A DNA stretch of 64,000 nucleotides from Bacillus manliponensis (GCF_000712595.1 NZ_JOTN01000002.1:62001-126000), one strand, 5' to 3'. Counted from the stretch's first letter, positions 10,517-21,194 are shown. Notes: a model not told the origin generated them from the letters alone. Made by a program: numbers and translations.

Positions 10517-11416
10517 TTATGCTCGAGGGTGATGCATCATGTAAACAGAACGCAACCTTTCCTTTGAAACATGCGTATAAATTTGAGTTGTTGACAAATT
10601 CTCATGACCCAATAACTCCTGCACAGTTCTTAAATCTGCACCTTCATTTAGCATATGTGTAGCAAATGTATGCCGAATCATATGCGGATGAATACGCATT
10701 GTAAGAGATGCTTTTTTTATTAGTTCATTCAAAATGTATCGAACGCCTCTCGCTGTTAAAGCCGTCCCTTTCGCATTCAAAAAAACCATTTGGGAGTGTT
10801 CCTTCGCCTTTTTCTCAAGCTCTTTTCTCCCGTTTTCTATGTAGGTTAACAAAGCATCTTGTGCATAACTACCAAAGGGAACATACCTTTGTTTTTTTCC
10901 TTTACCCATCACTAAAATCGTCCCAACTGAAAAGTCAATATCAGCAAGTTGTAAATTTACACATTCACTCACGCGAATACCAGTAGCATACATGAGCTCT
11001 AACAACGCTTGATCACGTTGCCCTAATGGTTTAGATATATCTGGAACATCAAATAGTTTTTCTAGTTCTTCCATGTAAAAAAATTTTGGGATTGACCATT
11101 CTTTTTTGGGGAGTGACGCAAGTGCAAATGGATTATCTTCCCGATAACCTTCCCGCATAAGGAAGCGGTATAAGCTACGTAAACTTGATACTTTACGTGC
11201 TACAGATTTTCGGGCTAACTTTTCTTCATGCAATGTTGTTAAATACAAACGAACATCCACGTACGTAACGTCCATAAAAGAGGAGATGTTTTCTCGTTTC
11301 ATAAATTGCACAAAATGTTCAATATCATTTTGATAGCCTGCAATTGTATATTTTGAATAATTTCTTTCAATTTGTAAATATTCAACGAATAATTGTAACA
11401 ATTTCTTTACATTCAT
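10517..11416 (-). CDS. xerC: Tyrosine recombinase XerC (CodV)
   Basis: XerC acts with XerD at dif to resolve chromosome dimers. The 299-residue protein has an N-terminal SAM-like core-binding domain ([15 protein letters not shown]). The C-terminal catalytic domain shows the R...HxxR...H...Y set: [38 protein letters not shown] lies three codons upstream (11425), but GAGGTG overlaps it; the ATG at 11416 has a proper spacer and gives MNVKKLLQ. It heads the xerC-hslV-hslU-codY cluster. Confidence 0.97.
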   Translation of the reverse strand: MNVKKLLQLFVEYLQIERNYSKYTIAGYQNDIEHFVQFMKRENISSFMDVTYVDVRLYLTTLHEEKLARKSVARKVSSLRSLYRFLMREGYREDNPFALASLPKKEWSIPKFFYMEELEKLFDVPDISKPLGQRDQALLELMYATGIRVSECVNLQLADIDFSVGTILVMGKGKKQRYVPFGSYAQDALLTYIENGRKELEKKAKEHSQMVFLNAKGTALTARGVRYILNELIKKASLTMRIHPHMIRHTFATHMLNEGADLRTVQELLGHENLSTTQIYTHVSKERLRSVYMMHHPRA

Positions 11417-11431
11417 AGTCCTCACCTCAAT

Positions 11432-11468
11432 AAAGGCTACTAAATCGTATCACAACTCAGTAGCCTTT
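11432..11468 (-). terminator. Hairpin between trmFO and xerC
   Basis: AAAGGCTACT and AGTAGCCTTT form a perfect 10-bp stem around a 17-nt loop. No strong T-run follows on the minus strand (TTTATTGAGG), so it is at best a weak terminator or an mRNA processing/stability hairpin. Confidence 0.45.
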
Positions 11469-11481
11469 GCAAGAAATTTAA

Positions 11482-12786
11482 TTAAATATTTACAAAATTT
11501 TGAATTGTTCCTAAAGCACGCTCAGCATATGCTTCGTTGCGTTCTTGTTTCTTCTTAATTTTCTTCTCCAGCGGCGCAAATAACCCAAAGTTTGCATTCA
11601 TCGGCTGGAAGTTTTTCGAATTTGTTGCTGTAATATAATTCGCCATACTTCCCATTGCTGTAACCGTTGGTAATACTACCAATTCCTTCCCTTGAACGAG
11701 ACGTGCTGCATTAATACCTGCTAAAAGTCCCGAAGCTGCAGATTCTACATATCCTTCTACACCTGTCATTTGACCAGCGAAGAATAAATCATCACGTTCT
11801 TTATATTGGTATGTCGGACGAAGTAATTTCGGCGAGTTAATGAATGTGTTACGATGCATCACACCATAACGTACAATCTCTGCATTTTCAAGACCTGGAA
11901 TTAACTGTAACACTTCTTTTTGAGGTCCCCATTTTAAATGTGTTTGGAAGCCAACAATATTGTAAAGCGTGCCTGCTGCATCATCTTGACGTAATTGAAC
12001 GACAGCATGTGGTGTTTTCCCTGTTTTCGGATCTTCTAATCCTACAGGCTTCATTGGTCCAAATAATAACGTTTGTCTACCACGTCCTGCCATTACTTCA
12101 ACAGGCATACATCCTTCAAAGAAAATTTCTTTCTCAAATTCTTTTAATGGTACTGTTTCTGCTGCGACTAAAGCGTCATAAAAACGATTAAATTCTTCTT
12201 CTGTCATTGGACAATTCAGGTATGCCGCTTCCCCTTTGTCATAACGAGATTTTAAATACACTTTATTCATATCGATGCTATCTTTTTCAACAATCGGTGC
12301 TGCTGCATCGTAGAAGTAGAAGTAATCTTCGCCAGTTAATTCCTTTAATTGTCCAGAAAGCGCTGGCGATGTAAGTGGACCTGTCGCAATAATCGTTGGC
12401 CCTTCTGGTATCTCTGTAATTTCTTCATTCATTACTGTAATGTTCGGATGGTTCTTTACGTATTCTGTTACTTTCGCGGCGAACTCATGACGATCTACAG
12501 CTAACGCCCCACCAGCTGGTACAGAACACTCGTCAGCAGCACGTATAATAACAGAATCAAGACGACGCATTTCTTCTTTAATGACACCAACAGCGTTTGT
12601 TAATGTGTTTGCACGTAAAGAGTTACTACATACAAGTTCAGCAAACTTATCTGTATGATGAGCTGGAGTTTGTTTTACTGGTCGCATTTCATATAATTTT
12701 ACTTGAACGCCACGTTTTGCAATTTGGTAAGCCGCCTCACTTCCCGCAAGACCTGCTCCAATGACGTTTACTACTTGTGTTGTCAT
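11482..12786 (-). CDS. trmFO: Methylenetetrahydrofolate-tRNA (uracil-54-C5) methyltransferase TrmFO (Gid)
   Basis: This FAD- and folate-dependent enzyme makes T54 in tRNA. The 434-residue protein starts [19 protein letters not shown] with the FAD motif GxGxxG at 10-15 and the catalytic-type Cys53 in [13 protein letters not shown] second conserved Cys is in FFEGCMPVE. The open frame extends 18 codons upstream into the topA terminator; AAAGGTG before the ATG at 12786 supports the shorter start. It sits between topA and xerC, as in other Bacilli. Confidence 0.97.
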   Translation of the reverse strand: MTTQVVNVIGAGLAGSEAAYQIAKRGVQVKLYEMRPVKQTPAHHTDKFAELVCSNSLRANTLTNAVGVIKEEMRRLDSVIIRAADECSVPAGGALAVDRHEFAAKVTEYVKNHPNITVMNEEITEIPEGPTIIATGPLTSPALSGQLKELTGEDYFYFYDAAAPIVEKDSIDMNKVYLKSRYDKGEAAYLNCPMTEEEFNRFYDALVAAETVPLKEFEKEIFFEGCMPVEVMAGRGRQTLLFGPMKPVGLEDPKTGKTPHAVVQLRQDDAAGTLYNIVGFQTHLKWGPQKEVLQLIPGLENAEIVRYGVMHRNTFINSPKLLRPTYQYKERDDLFFAGQMTGVEGYVESAASGLLAGINAARLVQGKELVVLPTVTAMGSMANYITATNSKNFQPMNANFGLFAPLEKKIKKKQERNEAYAERALGTIQNFVNI

Positions 12787-12813
12787 ATCTATCACCTTTC
12801 TTTTCGCATTCCC

Positions 12814-12843
12814 GAAAAAAATGTGAGCGATTACGCTCACATT
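12814..12843 (-). terminator. Terminator overlapping the topA stop codon
   Basis: On the minus strand AATGTGAGCG and CGCTCACATT form a 10-bp stem with a TAAT loop, followed by TTTTTTTC. The TGA stop codon of topA is inside the 5' arm. Only 27 bp remain before trmFO. Confidence 0.85.
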
Positions 12844-14915
12844 TGTTGTTCTTCTTCATAATCACAAGAAACACACTGTACTTGAACACCTTTTTTCAAT
12901 TTCTTCTCAGCCAACATTCCTTCGCACTTTGGACATTTTCGTCCGATTGGCTTATCCCAAGAAACAAAATCACAACCTGGGTATGTGCTACAGCCATAGA
13001 AGAGACGTTTCTTTTGATTGCTTCGTCTCTCAATAATTTGTCCTTCGTCACATTTCGGACAAGTAACACCAATTTCTTTCACAATCGCTTTTGTATTTCG
13101 ACAATCCGGGAAGTTGGAACAAGCCATAAACTTACCGAATTTCCCCATTTTAAAGACCATCGGGTGACCACACTGTTCACAATCTTCTCCAGCAGGTTCA
13201 TCTTTAATCTCTACTTCCCGCATTTCTTTCTCAGCTTTCTCAAGACGAGGTTCGAAACCTTGATAGAAGTCATCAACAATTTTCACCCAATTTGCTTTCC
13301 CTTCCTCTATTTCATCAAGGTTTTGCTCCATATTAGCAGTAAACTCGATATTAATAATTTCCGGGAAAAACTCTAAAATCAGTTCAATTACAATTTCACC
13401 AAGTTCTGTTGGTACGAATCGTTTATTATCAAGAGCTACATAACCACGCTTTTGAATCGTTTCAAGTGTTGGCACATACGTAGATGGTCGACCTATACCA
13501 AGTTCCTCTAGCGTTTTTACTAAACGCGCCTCTGTATAACGTGGTGGCGGCTGAGTAAAGTGCTGCTTTGGTTCTACGTCTTTCGAAAAGACTGTTTCTC
13601 CAATTTCTAAATCTGGAAGCATTCTATCTTTTTCTTCTGCACCATCATCTTTTGATTCTACATACACCTTCATAAATCCAGGGAATTTAACAACTGAGCC
13701 ATTCGCTCTAAATTGAACAGAGTTATTGACAAGTGTAGCCGTTACTGTGTCCATTATGGCAGGTGCCATTTGACTTGCAACAAATCGCTCCCAAATGAGT
13801 TTGTATAAACGCAATTGATCTCGGCTTAAATAACTTTTTAACTCCTCTGGCTTTCTCATAACTGAAGTTGGTCTAATTGCTTCATGTGCATCTTGCGCAT
13901 TTGATTTCTTCGTTTCTTTTTTCTTTTGTGTTCCTATGTAGTCTAACCCAAATGCTTCTTCAATATAAGAACGAACTTCGCCCTGTGCTGTTTCTGAAAT
14001 TCGCGTAGAGTCTGTTCTCATATATGTAATTAAACCTACCGTACCTTGCTTACCAAGATCAATACCTTCATATAGTTGCTGTGCAAGCATCATCGTTTTC
14101 TTCGCTCTCATATTTAGCTTACGAGCCGCTTCTTGCTGCAAAGATGAGGTTGTAAACGGTAAGGCCGGGTTACGTTTACGCTCTTTCTTTGTTACACTTT
14201 CAACTGAAAATGCATTTTCTTTCATGGTTTCAATAATTTCAGTTACTTGCTGTTCATTTGTTAAAGGAACCTTTTCGCCATTTATACCATAAAAAGATGC
14301 TTCAAATGTTTCTTTTCCTTTTACAAATTCAGTTTTAATTGTCCAAAACTCTTCCGGTATAAATTCTTGAATTTCTTTCTCACGCTCTATGATTAAGCGA
14401 ACTGCAACAGACTGCACACGCCCCGCACTTAACCCTTTTTTCACTTTCTTCCATAATAAAGGACTAATATTGTAACCAACGAGACGATCTAAAACTCGTC
14501 TTGCTTGCTGTGCATCCACTAAATCCATATTAATTGCACGAGGATGCTTAAATGATTCTTTAATCGCATCTTTTGTGATTTCGTTAAAGACAACGCGGCA
14601 ATCTGATTCAACATCTACATGCAAAGCATTTGCTAAATGCCAAGCAATCGCTTCCCCTTCACGATCCGGATCGGCTGCGAGATAGACTTTTTTTGCTTTT
14701 TTAGCTGCCGTCTTTAAATCTTTTAAAACGGGACCTTTACCACGAATGGTAATATATTTGGGGGTAAAGTTATTTTTCACTTCAATACCCATTTGGCTTT
14801 TTGGTAAATCGCGAACATGTCCCATAGACGCGACTACTTTGTATTTTTTTCCTAAATATTTTTCAATGGTTTTCGCCTTAGAAGGCGACTCCACGATTAC
14901 GAGGTAATCTGACAT
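12837..14915 (-). CDS. topA: DNA topoisomerase I
   Basis: This type IA topoisomerase relaxes negative supercoils behind RNA polymerase. The 692-residue protein starts with the TOPRIM domain ([34 protein letters not shown]). It has the active-site tyrosine in [14 protein letters not shown] near residue 300. The C-terminus has three four-cysteine zinc modules (CEQCGHP...CSNFPDC, CPKCDEG...CSTYPGC, CPKCEGM...CVSC). Length is normal. It has its own promoter upstream and a terminator that overlaps its stop codon. Confidence 0.99.
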   Translation of the reverse strand: MSDYLVIVESPSKAKTIEKYLGKKYKVVASMGHVRDLPKSQMGIEVKNNFTPKYITIRGKGPVLKDLKTAAKKAKKVYLAADPDREGEAIAWHLANALHVDVESDCRVVFNEITKDAIKESFKHPRAINMDLVDAQQARRVLDRLVGYNISPLLWKKVKKGLSAGRVQSVAVRLIIEREKEIQEFIPEEFWTIKTEFVKGKETFEASFYGINGEKVPLTNEQQVTEIIETMKENAFSVESVTKKERKRNPALPFTTSSLQQEAARKLNMRAKKTMMLAQQLYEGIDLGKQGTVGLITYMRTDSTRISETAQGEVRSYIEEAFGLDYIGTQKKKETKKSNAQDAHEAIRPTSVMRKPEELKSYLSRDQLRLYKLIWERFVASQMAPAIMDTVTATLVNNSVQFRANGSVVKFPGFMKVYVESKDDGAEEKDRMLPDLEIGETVFSKDVEPKQHFTQPPPRYTEARLVKTLEELGIGRPSTYVPTLETIQKRGYVALDNKRFVPTELGEIVIELILEFFPEIINIEFTANMEQNLDEIEEGKANWVKIVDDFYQGFEPRLEKAEKEMREVEIKDEPAGEDCEQCGHPMVFKMGKFGKFMACSNFPDCRNTKAIVKEIGVTCPKCDEGQIIERRSNQKKRLFYGCSTYPGCDFVSWDKPIGRKCPKCEGMLAEKKLKKGVQVQCVSCDYEEEQQM

Positions 14916-14997
14916 GCTAGTGCCTCCTTAAGAGGTGGATTCAAGTCTTCATTAATATTATTGATTTCTCTTGTTTTTGTCAAACAAGAATGACTAT

Positions 14998-15027
14998 AAC
15001 ATACAGTGCCAATCTACCATTTGTCAA
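14998..15027 (-). promoter_or_regulatory. SigA promoter of topA
   Basis: TTGACA (15022-15027) and TATGTT (14998-15003) are 18 bp apart and read toward topA, giving a leader of about 75 nt. The -35 element is perfect. Confidence 0.65.
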
Positions 15028-15056
15028 TAATTGTTTAATAAAAACATAAAAATATA

Positions 15057-15929
15057 CTACTCAATTAAAAGTTCTTCTAGTATATCCGCACCACTCATTA
15101 TAAGTTTTGCCCCTTGTTGAATCAGTAGATTTGTTCCAGTTGCCCCCTCTGTAAAAATAGGCCCTGGAAGTGCGAAAACCTCTCTATTTTGCTCTAGAGC
15201 GCACTCTGCCGTAATAAGAGAGCCACTGCGTACGTTCGCTTCTATAACAAGAACTCCTTTACTTAAACCACTTATAATACGGTTACGCTTTGGAAAATAC
15301 CATTTCCTTGGTGCATAATGCGGAGGATATTCTGTTATAAGTAAGATTTGCTCTTGCCATTTTTCATAAAAACTACGATTACCCGTTGGATACATATATT
15401 GCAAACCATGCCCTAGTACTGCAACTGTCGAACATCTCGCTTCTACTGTAATTTCATGTATAAGCGTATCGATTCCAGCCGCGAAACCACTTACAGTAAT
15501 CCATCCTTTTTGAAGAGGCTGTTGTAAAATAGATTGTATGTTACTTTTTCCATATAAAGAAGGCGTTCTTGTCCCAACAGCACCTAGTTTGTTCGGCAAC
15601 ATTAATATTGTGCTATCTCCCTTACCATATAAAACAAACGGTGGATCATAAATTTCACGAAGTGCCTGAGGATAGTCTTCGTCCCATATTGTTTTATAAA
15701 AAATGTTTTGATTTCTCAATTGATGTGTACAAATAGAAGGTGTTGTTTTTTGTAGAAAAGAGGAGACTTCAGAGGCTTTTTTTGAAGATAATCCAAGTTG
15801 CGTTTTTAAGCGCTCGGGAGAAAAAGAATAAACATATTTCAATTCAGGATCTATAAGAAGCAGCTTACGTAATGCAACGTAGCAATCTGCTAACACATAA
15901 TGAAGATGCAACAACCTCTCTTTTTTCAT
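15057..15929 (-). CDS. dprA: DNA-processing protein DprA (Smf)
   Basis: DprA loads RecA on incoming single-stranded DNA during transformation. The 290-residue protein has an N-terminal helical region, then the Rossmann-like core with GTRTPSLYGK, FAAGIDTLIHE, VLGHGLQYMYP, PKRNRIISGLSKGVLV, SLITAECALEQNREVFALPG and the C-terminal GTNLLIQQGA. Two ATGs exist. GGAG abuts the first (15935) but is 7 bp from the second (15929), so the latter is chosen. It lies between sucD and topA, as in B. subtilis. Whether this strain is competent cannot be seen here. Confidence 0.96.
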   Translation of the reverse strand: MKKERLLHLHYVLADCYVALRKLLLIDPELKYVYSFSPERLKTQLGLSSKKASEVSSFLQKTTPSICTHQLRNQNIFYKTIWDEDYPQALREIYDPPFVLYGKGDSTILMLPNKLGAVGTRTPSLYGKSNIQSILQQPLQKGWITVSGFAAGIDTLIHEITVEARCSTVAVLGHGLQYMYPTGNRSFYEKWQEQILLITEYPPHYAPRKWYFPKRNRIISGLSKGVLVIEANVRSGSLITAECALEQNREVFALPGPIFTEGATGTNLLIQQGAKLIMSGADILEELLIE

Positions 15930-15978
15930 ATCCATTCTCCTTACCCATAATTTTTGTTATGTTAACAAAAAATGAACA

Positions 15979-16010
15979 AAAAGACACCCTCCATTAAAGA
16001 AGGTGTCTTT
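15979..16010 (-). terminator. Terminator after sucD
   Basis: On the minus strand AAAGACACC pairs with GGTGTCTTT followed by TTG; it is 9 bp past the sucD stop and separates the sucCD transcript from dprA. Confidence 0.8.
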
Positions 16011-16018
16011 CAAAAGGA

Positions 16019-16921
16019 TTAGTGATTTTTACAAGTTTCAAATAATCCTTTTTCTTTTAAAACAGAAATTAAAGTTTCACCCATAACAGCTGGTGTTTCA
16101 GCAACTTTAATACCACAAGCTTCCATTGTTTTAATCTTTTCAGCAGCTGTACCTTTACCACCAGAAATAATAGCGCCAGCATGACCCATACGCTTTCCTT
16201 CAGGTGCTGTTTGACCACCGATGAAACCAACTACAGGCTTCGTCATATTCGCCTTCACCCACTCAGCAGCTTCTTCTTCTGCAGTTCCACCAATTTCACC
16301 AATCATAATTACAGCGTGCGTTTCTTCATCTTCATTAAATGCTTTTAACGCATCAATAAAGTCTGTACCATTTACAGGGTCTCCACCAATACCTACAGCT
16401 GTAGATTGACCAATTCCCTCTTGTGTTAACTGGTGTACAGCTTCATACGTTAATGTACCAGAGCGAGATACAATGCCTACGTGACCTTTTTTATGAATGT
16501 ATCCTGGCATGATACCAATTTTACATTCTTCAGGTGTAATTACACCTGGGCAGTTTGGTCCAAGTAAACGTGTATGTTTACCTGCCATATAACGCTTTAC
16601 ATTTACCATATCTAATACAGGAATGCCTTCTGTAATACATACAACTAAATCGATTTCTGCATCAACAGCTTCCATAATTGCATCAGCAGCAAAAGCAGGT
16701 GGAACATATACAACTGAAGCATTTGCTCCTGTTGCTTTCACAGCGTCTTCAACTGTATTGAATACTGGTACGCCCTCAATTTCAGTACCACCTTTACCAG
16801 GCGTAACACCTGCAACGATTTTCGTACCATATTCAAGCATTTGTTTTGTATGGAATAAACCTTGAGAACCAGTAATACCTTGTACAATAACTTTTGTATC
16901 TTTATTAACTAATACGCTCAT
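16019..16921 (-). CDS. sucD: Succinyl-CoA synthetase (ADP-forming), alpha subunit
   Basis: This subunit binds CoA and carries the phosphorylated histidine in the TCA-cycle step succinyl-CoA to succinate plus ATP. The 300-residue protein has the CoA-binding Rossmann motif [16 protein letters not shown] near the N-terminus, [10 protein letters not shown] in the middle, and the active-site His in [11 protein letters not shown] (about residue 247). GGGGGAG precedes the ATG. It is 19 bp downstream of sucC, the paired beta subunit. Confidence 0.99.
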   Translation of the reverse strand: MSVLVNKDTKVIVQGITGSQGLFHTKQMLEYGTKIVAGVTPGKGGTEIEGVPVFNTVEDAVKATGANASVVYVPPAFAADAIMEAVDAEIDLVVCITEGIPVLDMVNVKRYMAGKHTRLLGPNCPGVITPEECKIGIMPGYIHKKGHVGIVSRSGTLTYEAVHQLTQEGIGQSTAVGIGGDPVNGTDFIDALKAFNEDEETHAVIMIGEIGGTAEEEAAEWVKANMTKPVVGFIGGQTAPEGKRMGHAGAIISGGKGTAAEKIKTMEACGIKVAETPAVMGETLISVLKEKGLFETCKNH

Positions 16922-16940
16922 TTTTCTCCCCCGCTTTCTA

Positions 16941-18101
16941 TTAACCTACTAGTGCAACAATCTTTTGTGCACCGTCTGCCATAGATTCTGCTGCAACAAT
17001 ATTTAAACCAGATTCATTTAAAATCTTCTTACCTAACTCAACGTTTGTACCTTCAAGACGTACAACAAGTGGTAATTCAAGCCCTACTTGTTTTGTTGCC
17101 TCAATAACACCTTCTGCAATTACGTCACACTTCATAATGCCACCAAAGATGTTAACGAAAATACCTTTTACATTCTTGTCAGATAGAATGATTTTGAAAG
17201 CTTCTGTAACTTTCTCAGCTGTAGCGCCGCCACCAACATCTAAGAAGTTTGCAGGGTCACCATTGTAATGCTTAATAATATCCATTGTTGCCATCGCAAG
17301 ACCTGCACCATTTACCATGCAACCAATGTTTCCATCTAAAGGAATATAGTTTAAATCATATTTAGAAGCTTCAATTTCTTTTGCATCTTCTTCGTCAAGG
17401 TCGCGAAGTGCTAAAATATCTTTATGACGATATAATGCATTAGAATCGAAGTTTAGCTTTGCATCTAATGCCATAACTTTACCATCACCTGTTGTAACAA
17501 GTGGGTTAATTTCTGCGATAGAGCAATCTTTTTCAATAAACACACGGTATAAGCCCATCATAAACTTTACAGCTTGTCCAACAAGCGCTGCTGGAATATT
17601 AATATTGAAGGCAATACGGCGTGCTTGGAACCCTTGTAAACCTACCGCTGGATCAATATATTCTTTAAAGATTTTTTCTGGTGTTTTTTCTGCCACTTCT
17701 TCAATTTCTGTTCCGCCTTCTTCAGAAGCCATTAACACAACTTGAGAAGTTGCACGATCTAATACAAGGCCGATATAATATTCTTTTTGAATATCGCAAC
17801 CTTCTTCAATTAGTAAGCGCTTTACTTCTTTTCCTTCAGGACCCGTTTGATGTGTAACAAGCGTAGTACCTAAAATATTTTCCGCATATGTACGAACTTC
17901 TTCTAAACCTTTTGCTACTTTTACACCGCCAGCTTTGCCGCGTCCACCAGCGTGAATTTGTGCTTTCACTACACATACGTTCGTTCCTAATTCTTTCGCA
18001 GCTTCAACAGCTTCTTCTACTGTAAAAGCAACTTTTCCATTCGGAACGCTTACCCCATAATTTCTAAGGATTTCTTTACCTTGGTACTCATGGATATTCA
18101 T
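16941..18101 (-). CDS. sucC: Succinyl-CoA synthetase (ADP-forming), beta subunit
   Basis: The beta subunit binds the nucleotide and succinate. The 386-residue protein starts [17 protein letters not shown], has an ATP-grasp domain over about 1-230 ([22 protein letters not shown]) and the C-terminal ligase domain with [27 protein letters not shown] and RLEGTN. The frame is open for 31 codons further upstream, but GGGGAGGATGGGACC directly precedes the ATG at 18101. A SigA promoter, a CodY-box-like site and a cre-like site lie upstream. Confidence 0.98.
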   Translation of the reverse strand: MNIHEYQGKEILRNYGVSVPNGKVAFTVEEAVEAAKELGTNVCVVKAQIHAGGRGKAGGVKVAKGLEEVRTYAENILGTTLVTHQTGPEGKEVKRLLIEEGCDIQKEYYIGLVLDRATSQVVLMASEEGGTEIEEVAEKTPEKIFKEYIDPAVGLQGFQARRIAFNINIPAALVGQAVKFMMGLYRVFIEKDCSIAEINPLVTTGDGKVMALDAKLNFDSNALYRHKDILALRDLDEEDAKEIEASKYDLNYIPLDGNIGCMVNGAGLAMATMDIIKHYNGDPANFLDVGGGATAEKVTEAFKIILSDKNVKGIFVNIFGGIMKCDVIAEGVIEATKQVGLELPLVVRLEGTNVELGKKILNESGLNIVAAESMADGAQKIVALVG

Positions 18102-18173
18102 GGTCCCATCCTCCCCTATTTTCCTCGAAAAGTTTTTAAATGTTTTTAAATGTCTAAAAAACACTACAAACAC

Positions 18174-18202
18174 ATTGTATAAAATGTTTGCCACCGTGTC
18201 TA
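18174..18202 (-). promoter_or_regulatory. Candidate SigA promoter of sucCD
   Basis: TAGACA (18197-18202) and TACAAT (18174-18179) are 17 bp apart and read toward sucC. The rest of the 372-bp gap (18102-18473) holds the regulatory sites listed separately, a second possible extended -10 (TGTTATAAT, 18320-18328) and the rnhB terminator. No gene is seen in it. Confidence 0.55.
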
Positions 18203-18207
18203 GACTA

Positions 18208-18222
18208 AAGTTTCAGAAAACT
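18208..18222. promoter_or_regulatory. Candidate CodY box upstream of sucCD
   Basis: The 15-mer AGTTTTCTGAAACTT (minus strand) matches the CodY consensus AATTTTCWGAAAATT at 13 of 15 positions. It sits 6 bp upstream of the proposed -35 of sucC. The match is seen; binding is inferred. Confidence 0.45.
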
Positions 18223-18235
18223 GAAATCGCTTTAT
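18222..18235. promoter_or_regulatory. cre-like site (CcpA) upstream of sucCD
   Basis: TGAAATCGCTTTAT on the plus strand fits the cre consensus TGWAARCGNTWNCW at 12 of 14 positions and shares one base with the CodY-box-like site. Confidence 0.3.
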
Positions 18236-18426
18236 TCTTTTTGAAAATAGTTATTTTAATATGTAAAAATAAAAAAATAAACGATTTAAAACCCTTTCTT
18301 TTCCCAGATAGAACCATGCATTATAACAACCAAAGGTTTTTCTACCTCATATTATGAAAAATAGAAGGAGTTAACCAATATGACGTTGTCTATTTTTCAC
18401 AACAGATGCTAGAGCTCACTAAAAAA

Positions 18427-18470
18427 TAAAAAGGATTGATATAGCATTCTTCTATATCAATCCTTTTTAT
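18427..18470. terminator. Strong terminator after rnhB
   Basis: A 17-bp stem (AAAAAGGATTGATATAG with CTATATCAATCCTTTTT) around a 7-nt loop has A/T runs on both sides, so it can act in both directions. It ends the lepB-rbgA-rnhB unit before sucC. Confidence 0.9.
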
Positions 18471-18473
18471 TTT

Positions 18474-19244
18474 TTAAATCATATCTTTAATTGGCGCAAA
18501 TGTTTTTCTATGCTCTCCTAACACACCATACGCTTCAATCGCTTGTAAATGTTGCTTTGTCCCATAGCCCATGTGCTGTTCAAAACCATATTGAGGATAT
18601 TTCTCTCCAAGCGCTTTCATCATGCGATCCCGCGTCACTTTTGCAACGATAGAGGCTGCCGAGATAGAAATACTTTTCGCATCACCTTTAATAATCGATG
18701 TTTGTGAAATGGCAATCGGCAACTCCATTGCATCTATCAATAAGTGTTCTGGCGCCTTCCCTAAACGAGCTACAGCTGTCAACATCGCCTTTTTCGTCGC
18801 TTGATATATATTCAGTTCATCAATCTCATGTGCATCTATAATACCAATGCCTATTGCCAGCGCTTCTTCTTGGATTTTTTCATAAAACAGCTCTCTTTTC
18901 GCTTCACTAAGCTTTTTAGAATCATTTAACCCTAATACACAAAAATCTTCTGGAAGCACAACAGCGGCTGCTACAACTGGCCCAGCTAACGGACCTCTTC
19001 CTACTTCGTCAATCCCTGCAATGTACATTACACCTTGCTCACGTAACCCTTTTTCATACTTTGACATTTCCGCAAACTGTTTACGTTCTTTCGCTTCAAG
19101 CTCTTTTCCTTTTTTCCATCTCGTAACGAGTTTTTGTACCCCTTTTCGCTCGTCTTGCAAAATGACAGCAAATCGTTCATCTTCTTCTGATACCATTTCT
19201 CGTAACATACACTCTATCTCTTGAATCGTTTGTTTCTTTTGCAT
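18474..19244 (-). CDS. rnhB: Ribonuclease HII
   Basis: RNase HII removes ribonucleotides embedded in DNA. The 256-residue protein carries an N-terminal extension of about 70 residues typical of Bacillus RNase HII. The catalytic motif [19 protein letters not shown] follows, with Asp79 and Glu80, and later [27 protein letters not shown] and [21 protein letters not shown] precedes the ATG. It is 45 bp after rbgA, an order conserved in Bacilli. Confidence 0.98.
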   Translation of the reverse strand: MQKKQTIQEIECMLREMVSEEDERFAVILQDERKGVQKLVTRWKKGKELEAKERKQFAEMSKYEKGLREQGVMYIAGIDEVGRGPLAGPVVAAAVVLPEDFCVLGLNDSKKLSEAKRELFYEKIQEEALAIGIGIIDAHEIDELNIYQATKKAMLTAVARLGKAPEHLLIDAMELPIAISQTSIIKGDAKSISISAASIVAKVTRDRMMKALGEKYPQYGFEQHMGYGTKQHLQAIEAYGVLGEHRKTFAPIKDMI

Positions 19245-19265
19245 ACCTTATCCTCCTATAAACAA

Positions 19266-19290
19266 GAAAAGGCGCGCAAACGCACGCCTT
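19266..19290 (-). terminator. Hairpin overlapping the rbgA stop codon
   Basis: AAGGCGTGC-GTTT-GCGCGCCTT followed by TT on the minus strand, with one T-C mismatch. The 5' arm reaches into the rbgA stop codon. The short T tract makes it a weak terminator, perhaps a partial attenuator before rnhB. Confidence 0.5.
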
Positions 19291-20153
19291 TATACTTCTT
19301 CTGTTACTTCTTCAGGTGTTTCAAAGGTCATCTTCCCAAGCTTTCCAGCACGAAGCTCACGAAGAACAAGTTCAGCTGTTTTATCATAATCAATCATTGC
19401 GCCGCCCATTAAACAACCTCTATATTTTCCAATTGCATCGAATAATTCTACAATATCTTCTGGAATATCCACTAAATTGTAACGCTCTTTTAAACGTTCC
19501 GGATAATGTTTTTCCATAAAACGAAGTGCATATACAGCTACATCTTGTAAATTCAAAATTGAATCTTTAATTGCACCTGTTGTAGCAAGACGTTGACCAA
19601 CTAACTGATCTTCAAATTTTGGCCATAAAATACCTGGTGTATCTAACAGCTCCATCTCTTTTCCTACCTTAATCCATTGCTGCGCTGTTGTTACTCCTGG
19701 GCGATCACCTGTTTTGGCGATATTTTTCTTCGCTAACTTATTAATTAACGTTGATTTTCCTACATTCGGAATACCTACAATTAATGCACGAATTGCTCTT
19801 GGCTTAATACCTTTCGCAACCATCTTATCAAACTTTTCTTTCACAAGCACTTTACAAGCTGCCGTTATCTCTTTCATACCTTGACCAGCTTGTGCATTAA
19901 TTGAGATTGCTTTATGCCCTTTTTCTTCAAAATAAGCAATCCAGTCCTTTGTTATACGATCATCTGCCATATCCGCTTTATTTAACACAACAAGTCTTGG
20001 CTTATGTGTAATAATTTCATCAATCATTGGATTACGCGATGATAACGGTAATCTTGCATCAACAAGTTCAATTACAACGTCAATTAACTTTAACTTCTCC
20101 GTAACTTGACGTCTTGCTTTGGCCATATGCCCTGGAAACCATTGAATTGTCAT
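19290..20153 (-). CDS. rbgA: Ribosome biogenesis GTPase RbgA (YlqF)
   Basis: This is a circularly permuted GTPase needed for late 50S assembly (uL16 incorporation). The 287-residue protein shows the permuted order: the G4 motif NKAD (58-61) comes before the G1 motif GIPNVGKST (about 128-136) and the G3 motif DTPGI. The N-terminus [15 protein letters not shown] is typical. GAAGAAGGTGG precedes the ATG. It lies 21 bp after lepB in the lepB-rbgA-rnhB unit. Confidence 0.98.
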   Translation of the reverse strand: MTIQWFPGHMAKARRQVTEKLKLIDVVIELVDARLPLSSRNPMIDEIITHKPRLVVLNKADMADDRITKDWIAYFEEKGHKAISINAQAGQGMKEITAACKVLVKEKFDKMVAKGIKPRAIRALIVGIPNVGKSTLINKLAKKNIAKTGDRPGVTTAQQWIKVGKEMELLDTPGILWPKFEDQLVGQRLATTGAIKDSILNLQDVAVYALRFMEKHYPERLKERYNLVDIPEDIVELFDAIGKYRGCLMGGAMIDYDKTAELVLRELRAGKLGKMTFETPEEVTEEV

Positions 20154-20174
20154 AATTCCACCTTCTTCTTACAA

Positions 20175-20726
20175 TTATTTCACAATGCGAGCATCTTGTA
20201 ATGGCCAATATAAAATATTTGCTTCCCCAATTACTTGGTCCATAGAGATTGTCCCGATTGTACGACTATCTTTACTAAAACGACGGTTATCCCCTAATAC
20301 AAATAGTTTCCCTTCAGGAACCGTAGTTTCTCCTGTAATTTCTTCAAGTTTAAAATCATATGTAAGCGGCCCATCTGTAAGTTGCTTCTTTTGCTTATCT
20401 AAATAAGGTTCTTCATATGCTTTTCCATTAATATAAAGCGTATCATTGCGGTATTCTACGTGATCTCCTGGCAATCCAATGACACGTTTTATGTAATCTT
20501 TATCTTCCGTTGCACGAAATACAATAATATCAAATCTCTTCGGGTCACCAATGTGATAACCGATTTTATTTACAATCATTCGATCACGGTCGTGTAACGT
20601 CGGCGCCATCGATACACCATCTACAAGAATTGGTGCAAAAACAAATTGTCTAATTACTACAGCTAATACAACTGCAACTGCAATTGCCTTTATCCATTCC
20701 CAAGTTGCGCTCTTCTTCTTCTCCAT
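20175..20726 (-). CDS. lepB: Signal peptidase I
   Basis: This type I signal peptidase cleaves Sec/Tat signal peptides at the outer face of the membrane. The 183-residue protein has one N-terminal membrane anchor (about 11-33), the catalytic serine in VDGVSMAPTL (Ser39), the general-base lysine in DYIKRVIGLPGD (Lys80), and the C-terminal box VLGDNRRFSKDSR. It is a single-anchor, prokaryotic-type (P-type) enzyme. GGAGGG precedes the ATG. B. cereus group genomes usually have several paralogues; this one is the rplS-linked copy. Confidence 0.97.
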   Translation of the reverse strand: MEKKKSATWEWIKAIAVAVVLAVVIRQFVFAPILVDGVSMAPTLHDRDRMIVNKIGYHIGDPKRFDIIVFRATEDKDYIKRVIGLPGDHVEYRNDTLYINGKAYEEPYLDKQKKQLTDGPLTYDFKLEEITGETTVPEGKLFVLGDNRRFSKDSRTIGTISMDQVIGEANILYWPLQDARIVK

Positions 20727-20764
20727 ATAATACCCTCCGCAGTTCTATAAAGTAAAACCTCTAT

Positions 20765-20793
20765 GTTATACGGTCCTTCTTACTCTCTGTAAA
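20765..20793 (-). promoter_or_regulatory. SigA promoter of lepB-rbgA-rnhB
   Basis: TTTACA (20788-20793) and TATAAC (20765-20770) with a 17-bp spacer, located between the rplS terminator and lepB. Confidence 0.6.
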
Positions 20794-20811
20794 AAATTAT
20801 AGTAAGATTTG

Positions 20812-20840
20812 AAAAAGGGAGCTTGCAAATACAAGCTCCC
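20812..20840 (-). terminator. Terminator after rplS
   Basis: GGGAGCTTG and CAAGCTCCC pair perfectly around a short loop and are followed by TTTTTC on the minus strand. Confidence 0.9.
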
Positions 20841-20849
20841 ATACATGTC

Positions 20850-21194
20850 TTATCGAATTTCTTTAATACGCGCTTTTTTACCGCGAAGGTTGCGTAAGTA
20901 GTATAACTTAGCACGACGTACTTTACCACGGCGAAGTACTTCGATTTTCGCGATTCTTGGCGTGTGAACTGGGAATGTACGTTCAACACCTACACCGTAA
21001 GAAATTTTACGAACTGTAAATGTTTCGCTAATTCCGCCACCACGACGTTTAATTACAACACCTTCGAAAAGCTGAATTCTCTCACGAGTACCCTCAACTA
21101 CTTTTACGTGTACACGTAAAGTGTCACCAGGACGGAATGAAGGTAAATCAGTTTTCAATTGACCTTTTGTAATATCTGCGATTAATTGTTGCAT
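20850..21194 (-). CDS. rplS: 50S ribosomal protein L19
   Basis: L19 lies at the 30S-50S interface. The 114-residue protein has [32 protein letters not shown] and the signature [19 protein letters not shown]. The frame extends two codons to a TTG, but the ATG at 21194 fits GGAGAG with an 8-nt spacer. It is flanked by its own promoter and leader and by a strong terminator, so it is expressed as a separate unit from trmD. Confidence 0.99.
   Translation of the reverse strand: MQQLIADITKGQLKTDLPSFRPGDTLRVHVKVVEGTRERIQLFEGVVIKRRGGGISETFTVRKISYGVGVERTFPVHTPRIAKIEVLRRGKVRRAKLYYLRNLRGKKARIKEIR

Noticed and set aside
12777-13376. 199-codon plus-strand frame opposite topA
   Set aside because: It is antisense to the zinc-finger region of topA, rich in Phe/Ser/Leu, and has no ribosome binding site; a shadow frame.
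18120-18165. Tandem TTTAAAAACATTTAAAAAC in the sucC leader
   Set aside because: Short A/T-rich repetition of low information content; no function can be argued.
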